From Betaproteobacteria bacterium (GTDB lineage: Bacteria; Pseudomonadota; Gammaproteobacteria; Burkholderiales; Burkholderiaceae_C): a DNA stretch of 18,508 nucleotides. Shown here piece after piece: positions 7,213 through 14,336 of this stretch. Made by a program: the position numbers and the translations under genes. How positions within the stretch are numbered: the stretch's first letter is position 1; each line of letters opens with the position of its first letter. The notes beneath the pieces are model-generated. The model was given only the letters and a program-made list of their open reading frames with translations. It made no database searches and was not told the origin of the DNA. Location: positions 1 to 18,508 of the forward strand of contig RFSP01000008.1 of NCBI GenBank assembly GCA_009923895.1, in the 5' to 3' direction.

Positions 7213-7776
7213 TCAGTCTTGCGCCGACCAATCGACGGTGATGGTCTGGCCGGCCAAGTCCACACGGTCTACAAAGGCCCCCACAAACGGGATGAGTCTC
7301 TCATCGGCCGGCTTCAGGGGACCCTCGATCTCCAAAGGACGCAGACGCAAGACGCATTGCGGGCCCGTCTCGATCAGGCCCACGACCGTGCCCAAGCCCT
7401 CGCCTTGCCGGTTCACCACCGACAAACCGATGAGGTCGACCCAATAGTATTCGTCGTCTGCGGCGGTGGGAAAGCTGCTGCGCGGCACGAAGACCCTGCA
7501 GCCTCGCAGGGCCTGGGCCGCGTCCCGGTCATCGAGGTCATGAATGCCCGCGACGATGTCATCGCCCTGCTCACGCGCTTGAATCACGCGAAGCACTTGA
7601 GGAGCCGCAGCGGCTTTGGGGCCGACCGATTCGGGGGGTTGAAGGTACCAGCGCTTGGTTGAGAACAGCGCTTGAGGGTCATCGGCGTAAGGCTGAACCT
7701 TGATCCAGCCCTTCACGCCCCAGGCGCCCAAGACGCGACCGACTTCGATCGCGTCTTCAGGGAGCCCGGAATCCAA
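7213..7776 (-). CDS. rimM: Ribosome maturation factor RimM
   Basis: 16S rRNA processing and 30S head-assembly factor that binds S19 in the pre-30S particle. 187 residues with the N-terminal RimM barrel (EVGRVLGAWGVKGWIKVQPY, about 11-30) and a C-terminal PRC-barrel domain beginning at EYYWVDLIGLSVVN (about 109-122) and running to the GPLKPADERLIPFV region. The only plausible initiator is a TTG at 7776, five bases after the rpsP stop. There is no ATG or GTG upstream in frame within the gap and no early internal ATG before the conserved EVGR segment. A rare start codon this close to the preceding stop suggests translation depends on ribosomes finishing rpsP. Confidence 0.95.
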   Translation of the reverse strand: MDSGLPEDAIEVGRVLGAWGVKGWIKVQPYADDPQALFSTKRWYLQPPESVGPKAAAAPQVLRVIQAREQGDDIVAGIHDLDDRDAAQALRGCRVFVPRSSFPTAADDEYYWVDLIGLSVVNRQGEGLGTVVGLIETGPQCVLRLRPLEIEGPLKPADERLIPFVGAFVDRVDLAGQTITVDWSAQD

Positions 7777-7781
7777 GGTGC

Positions 7782-8039
7782 TCAGGCTGCAGCCACAGCC
7801 TTCTTGGCCTCGCCCACCAGGCGAGTCACCGCAGGCGACAACTGCGCGCCCACGTCAGCCCAATGGGCCACGCGGTCCAGCGCAATGCGCAAAGGCTGCT
7901 CAGAGCCCGAGGCCATGGGGTTGTAAAAACCCACACGCTCGATGAAACGCCCATCGCGGCGGTCGCGGCGATCTGCCACGACGATGTTGTAGAAGGGACG
8001 GCCTTTGGCACCGCCACGGGACAGCCTGATCACGACCAT
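7782..8039 (-). CDS. rpsP: 30S ribosomal protein S16
   Basis: S16 of the small subunit, needed for 30S body assembly. 85 residues with the invariant start MVVIRLSRGGAKGRPFYNIVVADRR, then GRFIERVGFYNP, and the Ala/Lys-rich end typical of the family. ATG at 8039; a weak AAGG lies about 11-14 nt upstream. It is the first gene of the rpsP-rimM-trmD-rplS run, preceded by a leader of about 150 nt that carries a 16-bp dyad and a TATAAT box. Confidence 0.97.
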   Translation of the reverse strand: MVVIRLSRGGAKGRPFYNIVVADRRDRRDGRFIERVGFYNPMASGSEQPLRIALDRVAHWADVGAQLSPAVTRLVGEAKKAVAAA

Positions 8040-8109
8040 GTTGCGTCAACCTTTGTCAATTTGTCGGTGACCGCCGCGCCAGGAGACACACTGGGTGGGC
8101 AATCAAAGC

Positions 8110-8125
8110 GGTGGGACTTCCCACC
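8110..8125. promoter_or_regulatory. 16-bp dyad in the rpsP leader
   Basis: GGTGGGACTTCCCACC is an inverted repeat with 6-7 bp arms, lying 71 nt upstream of the rpsP ATG and inside the predicted leader. It has no T-run on either side, so it is not a terminator. It could be an RNA hairpin or a protein-binding dyad; the role is not known. Confidence 0.45.
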
Positions 8126-8197
8126 AAAGGCCGGCGCCGTAGATACGCCCCTGATCAAGCTTTGAGGGCCTGAGCGGAGCCGTCGCCGAAACCTGGC

Positions 8198-8203
8198 ATT
8201 ATA
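8198..8203 (-). promoter_or_regulatory. Candidate -10 box (TATAAT) for the rpsP operon
   Basis: A perfect TATAAT on the minus strand, 158 nt upstream of the rpsP ATG and just before the start of the divergent TM2-protein gene. The -35 region is poor. The same bases read TATAAG on the plus strand, a possible -10 for the divergent gene. Confidence 0.45.
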
Positions 8204-8217
8204 AGCTGGTTCTTGTC

Positions 8218-8733
8218 ATGAATGCACCCCCCTCCCCCGCCACCTTGGGCACGGCGCCCGGGCCCTATCGCTCCAAGACGGTTGCCACCTGGCTGGCTTT
8301 GCTGGGCGGCAGCCTGGGGCTGCACCGCTTTTATTTGAAGGGTTGGGGCGATTTGCTGGGCTGGTTGCATGTCTTCCCGACGCTCCTGGGGGTGGTGGGC
8401 GTGCTGCGGATGCGGGCCTTTGGACAAGACGATCAGCTGTCGTGGCTGATGATCCCGGCGCTTGGGCTGATGTTGAGCCAGGGCATGCTGCATGCCATCG
8501 TGTACGGACTGAAGCCGGACGAAGCCTGGGACCGTCAGCGCAACCCCGACCTCCCGGGGCGCTCCACGGGATGGGGCGTGGTGATAGGGGTCATCGTGGC
8601 CTTGCTGCTGGGAGCCACCATCCTCATGGGCACGGTGGCATTCGGGGGACAGAAGTTCTTTGAATGGCAGCAGGCCAATTTGGCCGCAGCGGCGGCTGTG
8701 CCGTCTCAGCCAAACAAGACCAACCCCATGTAG
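8218..8733 (+). CDS. TM2-domain (NINE-type) membrane protein
   Basis: 171-residue small membrane protein. The TM2-like signature is the segment KTVATWLALLGGSLGLHRFYLKGWGD (about 20-45), with the Gly-rich turn GLHRFYLG-like element that defines the family. Other hydrophobic stretches lie near 47-60, 76-92 and 119-140. The N-terminus is Pro-rich and the C-terminal tail Ala-rich. No clear Shine-Dalgarno precedes the ATG at 8218 and the possible promoter lies within 20 nt of it, so the start is uncertain or the mRNA could be nearly leaderless. Divergent from rpsP. Its last 28 nt overlap the end of the convergent pit gene. Function is not known for the family in bacteria. Confidence 0.82.
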   Translation: MNAPPSPATLGTAPGPYRSKTVATWLALLGGSLGLHRFYLKGWGDLLGWLHVFPTLLGVVGVLRMRAFGQDDQLSWLMIPALGLMLSQGMLHAIVYGLKPDEAWDRQRNPDLPGRSTGWGVVIGVIVALLLGATILMGTVAFGGQKFFEWQQANLAAAAAVPSQPNKTNPM

Positions 8734-9719
8734 TAAGCCACGGCGGCGATAAAGGCTGATGCGGGGATGGTCAAGATCCAAGCCCACACAATATTGCCGG
8801 CCACCCCCCAGCGGACAGCTGACGCACTGCGTACAGAACCCACTCCCACAATGGCACCGGTGATGGTGTGGGTGGTGGACACTGGGATGCCCAATGCCGT
8901 GGCCAAGAAGAGGGTCATGGCGCCTCCCGTCTCCGCACAAAATCCGCCCACGGGCTTGAGTTTGGTGATGCGCTGCCCCATGGTTTTGACAATGCGCCAA
9001 CCGCCCATGAGCGTGCCCAAACCGATGGCGATGTAACAGCTCCACACCACCCAAGACGGCGGCTGCGCTTGACCTGCAGCCACCTGACCGGTGGAAATCA
9101 GCAGCAGCCAAATGATGCCGATGGTCTTTTGGGCGTCATTGCCCCCATGGCCCAAGGAATACAAGCCCGCCGACACCAACTGCAACCGACGAAAGACGTT
9201 GTCCACGCGAAGCGGCGACGTGCGCCGACACAACCACGCCACGGTCACCATGAGCAAGGAGCCCAGGGTGAATCCCAGCAAGGGGGAGACCAAGATGAAG
9301 GCCACCGTCTTCCAAATGCCCGCCGCGATGAGCTTGCTGGCACCTGCCTTGGCAATCACGGCCCCCACGATGCCCCCGATGAGCGCGTGTGAGGAGCTGG
9401 AAGGAATGCCGTACCACCAGGTGATGATGTTCCACGAAATGGCACCCGCCAGCGCGCCGAACACCACGATGTGGTCCACCACGCCAGGATCGACAATGCC
9501 CTTGCCGACGGTGGCGGCCACGGTGAGCTTGAACACAAAAATGGCGATCACGTTGCACACGCCGGCAAACACCACCGCCTGCAAGGGCTTGAGAACACCG
9601 GTGGACACCACGGTTGCGATGGAATTGGCGGCGTCATGAAACCCATTCATGAAGTCGAACGCCAGCGCCAGCAGCACCAGCGCCACCACACTCCAAAAAC
9701 CGACCTGTGAAGCGTCCAT
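8706..9719 (-). CDS. pit: Inorganic phosphate transporter, Pit family
   Basis: Low-affinity phosphate/cation symporter of the inner membrane. 337 residues, almost all in about ten hydrophobic segments. Both family repeats are visible: DFMNGFHDAANSIATVVSTG near the N-terminus (NGFHDAAN at 25-32) and GIPVSTTHTITGAIVGVGS near the C-terminus, with SSSSHALIGGIVGA in the first half. A GAGG precedes the ATG at 9719 at a suitable distance. It lies 18 nt after the DUF47 gene and is probably translated from the same mRNA. The two genes form the common DUF47-Pit pair in which the PhoU-like protein is thought to modulate the transporter. The 3' end overlaps the TM2-protein gene by 28 nt, tail to tail. 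Confidence 0.95.
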   Translation of the reverse strand: MDASQVGFWSVVALVLLALAFDFMNGFHDAANSIATVVSTGVLKPLQAVVFAGVCNVIAIFVFKLTVAATVGKGIVDPGVVDHIVVFGALAGAISWNIITWWYGIPSSSSHALIGGIVGAVIAKAGASKLIAAGIWKTVAFILVSPLLGFTLGSLLMVTVAWLCRRTSPLRVDNVFRRLQLVSAGLYSLGHGGNDAQKTIGIIWLLLISTGQVAAGQAQPPSWVVWSCYIAIGLGTLMGGWRIVKTMGQRITKLKPVGGFCAETGGAMTLFLATALGIPVSTTHTITGAIVGVGSVRSASAVRWGVAGNIVWAWILTIPASAFIAAVAYYMGLVLFG

Positions 9720-9737
9720 CGAAAACCTCAGCCTGTC

Positions 9738-10385
9738 TTAAGAGTTTTCGAGCACCACACCTTCGATGAGGTTGGCAACGTCTTCACAGCGATCGGAAAT
9801 GGATTCCAACAGTTCATAAATGGCTTTGAGCTTGATGAGTTCACGCACATCGGGCTCTTCGCGGAACAGCTTGCTCATGGCCGAGCGCATGACGCGGTCG
9901 GCGTCGGACTCCAAGCGGTCGATTTCCTCGCAGGTCTTGAGGGCCGCTTCGGCCACGGAGGGGTCGCTGAGTCTGGGCAACAGGGTGACGGCATGCTGAA
10001 CACGCTCACAGCATTTGACGCTCACTTCGGCCAGGCGCACCACCTCGTCGGTGAAGTGCTGCACGTCATAAAGTGACAAGGTTTCGGTCGAGTCTTGAAG
10101 CAAATCGAGCACATCGTCCATCGCATTGATCAACTGCAAAATCTGCTCGCGGTCAATCGGCGTGATGAAGGTCTTGTGCAACAGGCGGTTGACCTCGGCC
10201 GTGATGCGGTCTGCCGCGCGTTCGGCGCCATCCACCTCGGCGGCATACTTGGCACGCAGCGTGAGGTCTTTGTAGTGGTTGACCAGATTCATGAAGGCGC
10301 GCGCGCCTTCGCCAATTCGAGCGCCGTGCTCATTGAACAGCTCAAAGAAGTTGCCCTCGCGGGGCAGCAGTTTGCCGAAGATCAT
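9738..10385 (-). CDS. DUF47 (PhoU-like) protein, Pit accessory
   Basis: 215-residue mostly helical, acidic soluble protein of the DUF47 family, related to PhoU. Seen are the N-terminal MIFGKLLPREGNFFELFNEHG, the ERAADRITAEVNRLLHKTFITPIDREQI segment, MDDVLDLLQDSTE, and the C-terminal YELLESISDRCEDVANLIEG with the acidic residues that bind metal in PhoU-like folds. It comes directly before pit, which supports a role in phosphate transport or its regulation; this is inferred from gene pairing. ATG at 10385 with an AGGGG about 11 nt upstream. The upstream gap (10386-10480) contains a weak Pho-box-like sequence. Confidence 0.92.
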   Translation of the reverse strand: MIFGKLLPREGNFFELFNEHGARIGEGARAFMNLVNHYKDLTLRAKYAAEVDGAERAADRITAEVNRLLHKTFITPIDREQILQLINAMDDVLDLLQDSTETLSLYDVQHFTDEVVRLAEVSVKCCERVQHAVTLLPRLSDPSVAEAALKTCEEIDRLESDADRVMRSAMSKLFREEPDVRELIKLKAIYELLESISDRCEDVANLIEGVVLENS

Positions 10386-10480
10386 GGGAAAAGACCCCTT
10401 AAAAAGATCCCTTTAAAGACCGCTTATGGCGCGTGAATGACTGCGCGCTTTGATTTTTTTGACGGCATTGTAGGTGCCCT

Positions 10481-10840
10481 CTAACCCCTAAAAATGAAAT
10501 ACACAGCCGCTACCAAACAAAGTGCAGCCCACAGGTAGTCCCACTTCAAGGGTTGCCCCATCCACAGAACCGCGAAGGGCACAAATACCACCAACGTGAT
10601 CACCTCTTGGGTGATCTTGAGTTGTGCCAGGCTGAATCCCCCTGCGTATCCCCATCGATTGGCTGGGACCTGCAGCATGTATTCAAAGAGCGCAATGCCC
10701 CAACTGACCAGTGCCGCCGTCCACCAAGGCTGCGCTGCCAAGTGCCGCAAGTGGCCATACCACGCGAAGGTCATGAACACGTTTGAAAGCAAAAGCAACG
10801 CCACGGTCTGTATCCACACCGAGCCCGATATCGAGTTCAT
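10481..10840 (-). CDS. DMT-family small membrane protein (DUF486)
   Basis: 119-residue protein with four hydrophobic segments (about 8-26, 40-58, 77-95, 100-117) matching the short DMT/DUF486 type. Conserved features are FMTFAWYGHLR, the ALFEYMLQVPANRWGY block and the FSLAQLKITQEVITLVVF segment. It probably works as an oligomer in the inner membrane; the substrate is unknown. GGAG lies 5 nt before the ATG. It begins 2 nt after the folK stop and is the last gene of the murJ-to-DMT run. I see no hairpin terminator after it. Confidence 0.88.
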   Translation of the reverse strand: MNSISGSVWIQTVALLLLSNVFMTFAWYGHLRHLAAQPWWTAALVSWGIALFEYMLQVPANRWGYAGGFSLAQLKITQEVITLVVFVPFAVLWMGQPLKWDYLWAALCLVAAVYFIFRG

Positions 10841-10842
10841 GC

Positions 10843-11385
10843 TTACTCCTCCATCAACGGCCCTTGCCTTTGCAGGGCTTGATCCTTCACCGCATCCAAC
10901 AAGATGCGCACAGGTCCACGCCCGGGGATTTGCAAATCAGGCGCCAATTCGTGCAAGGGAGCGAGCACAAAGGCACGCTGATGCATGCGCGGATGAGGCA
11001 CCTGCAGCCCCGGGGCAGACAAGGTGGTGTCTCCATACAAGAGCAAGTCCAAATCGAGGGTGCGTGGTGCGTTGACAAACGGGCGCAAACGTCCGTGGAC
11101 CTTTTCGATGTCTTGAAGCTTAGCGAGTAATTCCAACGCTGTGAGCTGGGTGTCCAGGGCCACCACTGCGTTCAAGAAATCCGGGCCCTGCGCATCGATT
11201 GGCGCACTTTTCCACAGCGAAGACGTTGCCACGCACTGCGTGCGAGGCAGGCCGGCCAACTCGCGCACCGCTTGTTGCAATGTGAGATGCGCGGCGCCCA
11301 AATTGGCGCCCAATCCGATCCAGGCGCGCACCCAAGGCGCTTGGGCCTGGTGCGTTGAGGCGGGCGCCGATTCTGGCTCGCTCAC
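10843..11385 (-). CDS. folK: 2-amino-4-hydroxy-6-hydroxymethyldihydropteridine pyrophosphokinase
   Basis: HPPK transfers pyrophosphate from ATP to 6-hydroxymethyl-7,8-dihydropterin in folate synthesis. 180 residues with AWIGLGANLG (21-30), the GPDFLNAVVAL segment (67-77) and the signature NAPRTLDLDLLLYGD (105-119), in which D111 and D113 bind the magnesium ions, then VPHPRMHQRAFVLAPL. The first 15 or so residues are a low-complexity extension. The start is a GTG that shares four bases (GTGA) with the pcnB stop and has no Shine-Dalgarno of its own, so translation is probably coupled to pcnB. Confidence 0.96.
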   Translation of the reverse strand: MSEPESAPASTHQAQAPWVRAWIGLGANLGAAHLTLQQAVRELAGLPRTQCVATSSLWKSAPIDAQGPDFLNAVVALDTQLTALELLAKLQDIEKVHGRLRPFVNAPRTLDLDLLLYGDTTLSAPGLQVPHPRMHQRAFVLAPLHELAPDLQIPGRGPVRILLDAVKDQALQRQGPLMEE

Positions 11386-12941
11386 GACGTTTGTGAGCCC
11401 GGCGACCCTGACCCCTCGGGGGTGGCTGAGGAGGCCGAGCTGCTTCGGCGGCGGCGACGACGACGCTTGCGGGCGGGCTCGCCTTCTGTGGGAGCACTCG
11501 CGGCGCTGGCCGCTGCGCCATCCAAAGACACATCTGCGCGCCTGGGCGGCCCTGGAACGCGTCGCGGCGCATGGGCTTTGACATCGCGCAACAGGGCCTC
11601 GCGGTCTTCATCGCTGCCCAAGGAGAAATCTTCCCACCACTCGGCCAGGTCGGCCGCCACTTCGCCCACGTCGGCGCGCAAGCGCAAGAAGTCAAAGCCC
11701 GCCCTGAACCGGGGTTGTTCAATGAGCGATGACGAGGCACTGGGTGTGCGTCGATCAAACCGCGTTTGCATTTGCCAGATTTCGCGCATGTCGGCCGCCA
11801 ATTTGCCGCGCCCAGAGATGTCGCCAATGCGTGCGTCAAACACAGCATCGATGGCCTGTTGCAAGGCCGCAAACGAGGGCTGCCCCTCGGCTTGGAGCTG
11901 ACTCCAACGCTCTTGCACGTCATGCCAAAGCATGCACGCCAACAAGAAACTGGGGGCCACCGGACGGTCATCGGCCACACGGCGGTCGGTGTCCTCCAAT
12001 GCCAAGCGAATGAATCGCTCGCGCTGCGGATTGTGAGCCGCCGAACCCGCAGGCGCCCACGCGGCGTCCAGGATGGGAAACACACCGCGGTCGAGCCCAA
12101 ACCGGCGCAAGGCGTCCATGCTGGCCAGGGCATGTCCGGTTTGCAGCAGCTTGATCATCTCGTCAAACATGCGAGACGCCGGCACATTGGCCAACAGGGG
12201 CACCATGGACGCGATGGGCTTTTCTGTTTTGGTCTCGACCTTGAATCCCAGCTTGGCCGCAAATCGCACCACGCGCAAGATGCGCACCGGATCTTCGCGA
12301 TAACGCGTGACGGGGTCGCCGATCATGCGCAAGACCTTGGCGCGGACATCGGCAAAACCCTTGTGATAGTCGACCACCGTTTGGGTGACGGGGTCGAAAT
12401 ACATGGCATTGATGGTGAAGTCGCGCCGCGCGGCATCTTCAATTTGCGGGCCCCAGACGTTGTCGCGCAGCACCCGCCCACTGGCATCGACCACATGCTT
12501 TTTGCCGACCAACTCGGCCTTGGACGTCTTCTCATTGCCCGCCACCTGTTCGGCAGCCTCTGCGTCAAGCAGTGCGCGAAAGGTTGAGACCTCGATGACC
12601 TCGTGCTCGCGCCCCCGCCCAAAGACCACGTGCACGATGCGGAAGCGCCGCCCAATGATGAACGCGCGGCGGAACAGGGACTTGACACGCTCGGGTGTGG
12701 CGTCTGTGGCCACATCAAAGTCTTTGGGGCGCCGCCCCACCAGCAAGTCGCGCACCGCACCGCCCACGATGTAGGCCTCGTGCCCGGCTTCTTGCAAAGT
12801 GCGCACCACACGAACGGCATGCTCATCGAGCAAGGACGGATCAATGCCGTGCTTGGAGGCAGGAATCTCGACGCGTTGCCCCAAGGTCTGGGCGGCCGGC
12901 GAGGCCTTCCCCATGAGACGGTCTATGAATTTACGGATCAT
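11382..12941 (-). CDS. pcnB: Poly(A) polymerase I
   Basis: Adds poly(A) tails to RNA 3' ends and so promotes decay. The 519-residue product shows the class II nucleotidyltransferase motifs GGAVRD (60-65) and DFD (74-76, catalytic aspartates), RRDFTINAMYF, RYREDPVRILRVVRFAAKLGF and a long helical RNA-binding region, ending in an arginine-rich tail with a run of eight basic residues followed by Ser/Ala. The similar CCA-adding enzyme is less likely, because the long C-terminal region and basic tail are PcnB traits. The frame is open upstream to 13031, but the ATG at 12941 shares ATGA with the stop of the HAD gene and begins MIRKFIDRLMGK, so I start there. The 3' end overlaps folK by four bases. 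Confidence 0.95.
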   Translation of the reverse strand: MIRKFIDRLMGKASPAAQTLGQRVEIPASKHGIDPSLLDEHAVRVVRTLQEAGHEAYIVGGAVRDLLVGRRPKDFDVATDATPERVKSLFRRAFIIGRRFRIVHVVFGRGREHEVIEVSTFRALLDAEAAEQVAGNEKTSKAELVGKKHVVDASGRVLRDNVWGPQIEDAARRDFTINAMYFDPVTQTVVDYHKGFADVRAKVLRMIGDPVTRYREDPVRILRVVRFAAKLGFKVETKTEKPIASMVPLLANVPASRMFDEMIKLLQTGHALASMDALRRFGLDRGVFPILDAAWAPAGSAAHNPQRERFIRLALEDTDRRVADDRPVAPSFLLACMLWHDVQERWSQLQAEGQPSFAALQQAIDAVFDARIGDISGRGKLAADMREIWQMQTRFDRRTPSASSSLIEQPRFRAGFDFLRLRADVGEVAADLAEWWEDFSLGSDEDREALLRDVKAHAPRRVPGPPRRADVSLDGAAASAASAPTEGEPARKRRRRRRRSSSASSATPEGSGSPGSQTS

Positions 12942-13606
12942 TCGAAGAGTTGGAGCACAGGCCAGCCCCGTTGGGCTGCCACGGCCGCGAGCGCCGGCCC
13001 GGGGTTGGTGGCCACCGGGTGCGACACCCACTCCAGCAGAGGCAAGTCATTGGTGGAATCACCATAGAAGGTGATGGATTCAAAGTCACGGGCCGGTGTA
13101 CCACGGCTGGCCAACCATTGCTCGACCCGGGACACTTTGCCCTCTCGCAGGGAGGCGGTGCCTTGGATCTTGCCTGTGGGGCGCCCGTGGGCATCGCATT
13201 CAAGCTCCGTGGCCAGCAAATGGTCAATCCCGAAAGCCTGTGCAATGGGGCGGGTGATGAAATCGTTGGTGGCGGTGACCACGGCCAACACGTGACCGTC
13301 ACGGCGATGCTGCTCCACCAGCGCCTTGGCGCTGTCTCGCAACGACGGACGGATCACTTCTTTCATGAAGCGTTCAAAGGCCAGTGCGATGTCTGGCAAA
13401 GAGCGATCACGCCAGGCCGCGGTGGCAAAGTCGATGTAGGCATGGATGTCGAGTCGCCCTGCTTGGTAGTCATGAAAGAAGGCATCGTTGCGGCGGGCGT
13501 GTTCGGCGGCATCGGCCCAGCCCAGCTGCACCACGAACTCGCCAAAGGCATGGTCGGAGTCCAGGGGCAGCAAGGTGCCATCGAGGTCAAACAAGGCGAG
13601 TTTCAT
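12938..13606 (-). CDS. HAD-superfamily IB hydrolase (SerB-like phosphatase)
   Basis: Predicted cytoplasmic phosphatase of the HAD IB (PSPase-like) subfamily, 222 residues. Motif I is FDLDGTLLPLDSD with the nucleophile D7 and D9, motif II lies around AVVTATNDFI, motif III is the Lys in LREGKVSRV, and motif IV is YGDSTNDLPLL. The helical cap sits between motifs I and II. The substrate is unknown; phosphoserine or histidinol-phosphate are possibilities within the subfamily. A TTG at 13624 shares TTGA with the hda stop and would add six residues (LKARPT). I chose the ATG at 13606 because MKLALFDLDGTL is the family N-terminus, with GAAGG upstream. It overlaps pcnB by four bases (ATGA). Confidence 0.93.
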   Translation of the reverse strand: MKLALFDLDGTLLPLDSDHAFGEFVVQLGWADAAEHARRNDAFFHDYQAGRLDIHAYIDFATAAWRDRSLPDIALAFERFMKEVIRPSLRDSAKALVEQHRRDGHVLAVVTATNDFITRPIAQAFGIDHLLATELECDAHGRPTGKIQGTASLREGKVSRVEQWLASRGTPARDFESITFYGDSTNDLPLLEWVSHPVATNPGPALAAVAAQRGWPVLQLFE

Positions 13607-13620
13607 GGTCGGGCGGGCCT

Positions 13621-14313
13621 TCAAACCGGCGCCGCCGCAGGCGTGGTGGACAACATCTGCCGCAGCAGCGGGATCGTCACCGCTCGGTGATGCGACAGGG
13701 CGAAGTCGTCCAGTCGGTCCAGCAAGCTCATGAGGAAACCCAAGTCGCGCTCCAGGCGGCTGAGCAGATAGTCCATCACCTCGTCGGACAAAAAGATGCC
13801 TCGGCGATCGGCCTCCTGTCGCAACACCGCACGGGTGTCGGCCTCGCCCAAGGGCTCCAGGGCAAAGGTGTGTCCCCAGCCAATGCGGGTGCGCAAGTCG
13901 TCGCGCAGCGGCAAATCAATGGGAGGAACACGCCCCGCAGCCACCCAAGTGAGCGCATGCGTTTGAGCCTCCACCAGCAAGGCGAAGGCGGCTTGCTGGG
14001 CCGGCGCATCCAAACGGTCCACATTGTCAAAGACCAACACCGCCCACTCGGGGTTGAACTGCGCCGACAAGGGGCTGAAGTCCATGGAATCTGCGTCCCA
14101 CCACCCCACCTGCTGCCCGCGGGTGTGGCAAGCCTGAGCGAGTGCGCGCAACAAATGCGTTTTGCCACTGCCCCGGGGGCCCCAAAGGTACACCGGAGCC
14201 CGAGGCGGCACATCGGCTTGCAGATGCTGCCACGCCAGGCCATTGAGACCCGGCCGAAAGGACTCGAAGGTGGCCACTGGCGTGGGCAACAAAGACAGCG
14301 GCACTTGCTGCAT
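13621..14313 (-). CDS. hda: DnaA regulatory inactivator Hda
   Basis: Hda promotes ATP hydrolysis by DnaA when bound to the DNA-loaded beta clamp and so limits re-initiation of replication. 230 residues: an N-terminal QVPLSLLP segment that fits a clamp-binding hexapeptide, an AAA+ core with Walker A GPRGSGKT (45-52), a Walker-B-like AVLVFDNVDRLD, PPIDLPLRDDLRTRIGWG near the arginine-finger region, and RDLGFLMSLLDRLD in the C-terminal lid. It is not DnaA itself, as there is no DNA-binding domain IV. A TTG at 14340 overlapping the previous stop as TTGA would add nine residues; ATG at 14313 fits the family better. Confidence 0.94.
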   Translation of the reverse strand: MQQVPLSLLPTPVATFESFRPGLNGLAWQHLQADVPPRAPVYLWGPRGSGKTHLLRALAQACHTRGQQVGWWDADSMDFSPLSAQFNPEWAVLVFDNVDRLDAPAQQAAFALLVEAQTHALTWVAAGRVPPIDLPLRDDLRTRIGWGHTFALEPLGEADTRAVLRQEADRRGIFLSDEVMDYLLSRLERDLGFLMSLLDRLDDFALSHHRAVTIPLLRQMLSTTPAAAPV

Positions 14314-14336
14314 GACGTACCGGTCCTGGGCTGCGC

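Noticed and set aside
8155..9111. 318-codon minus-strand ORF
   Set aside because: Covers the antisense of the TM2-protein gene and an alternative frame of pit; no recognisable protein.
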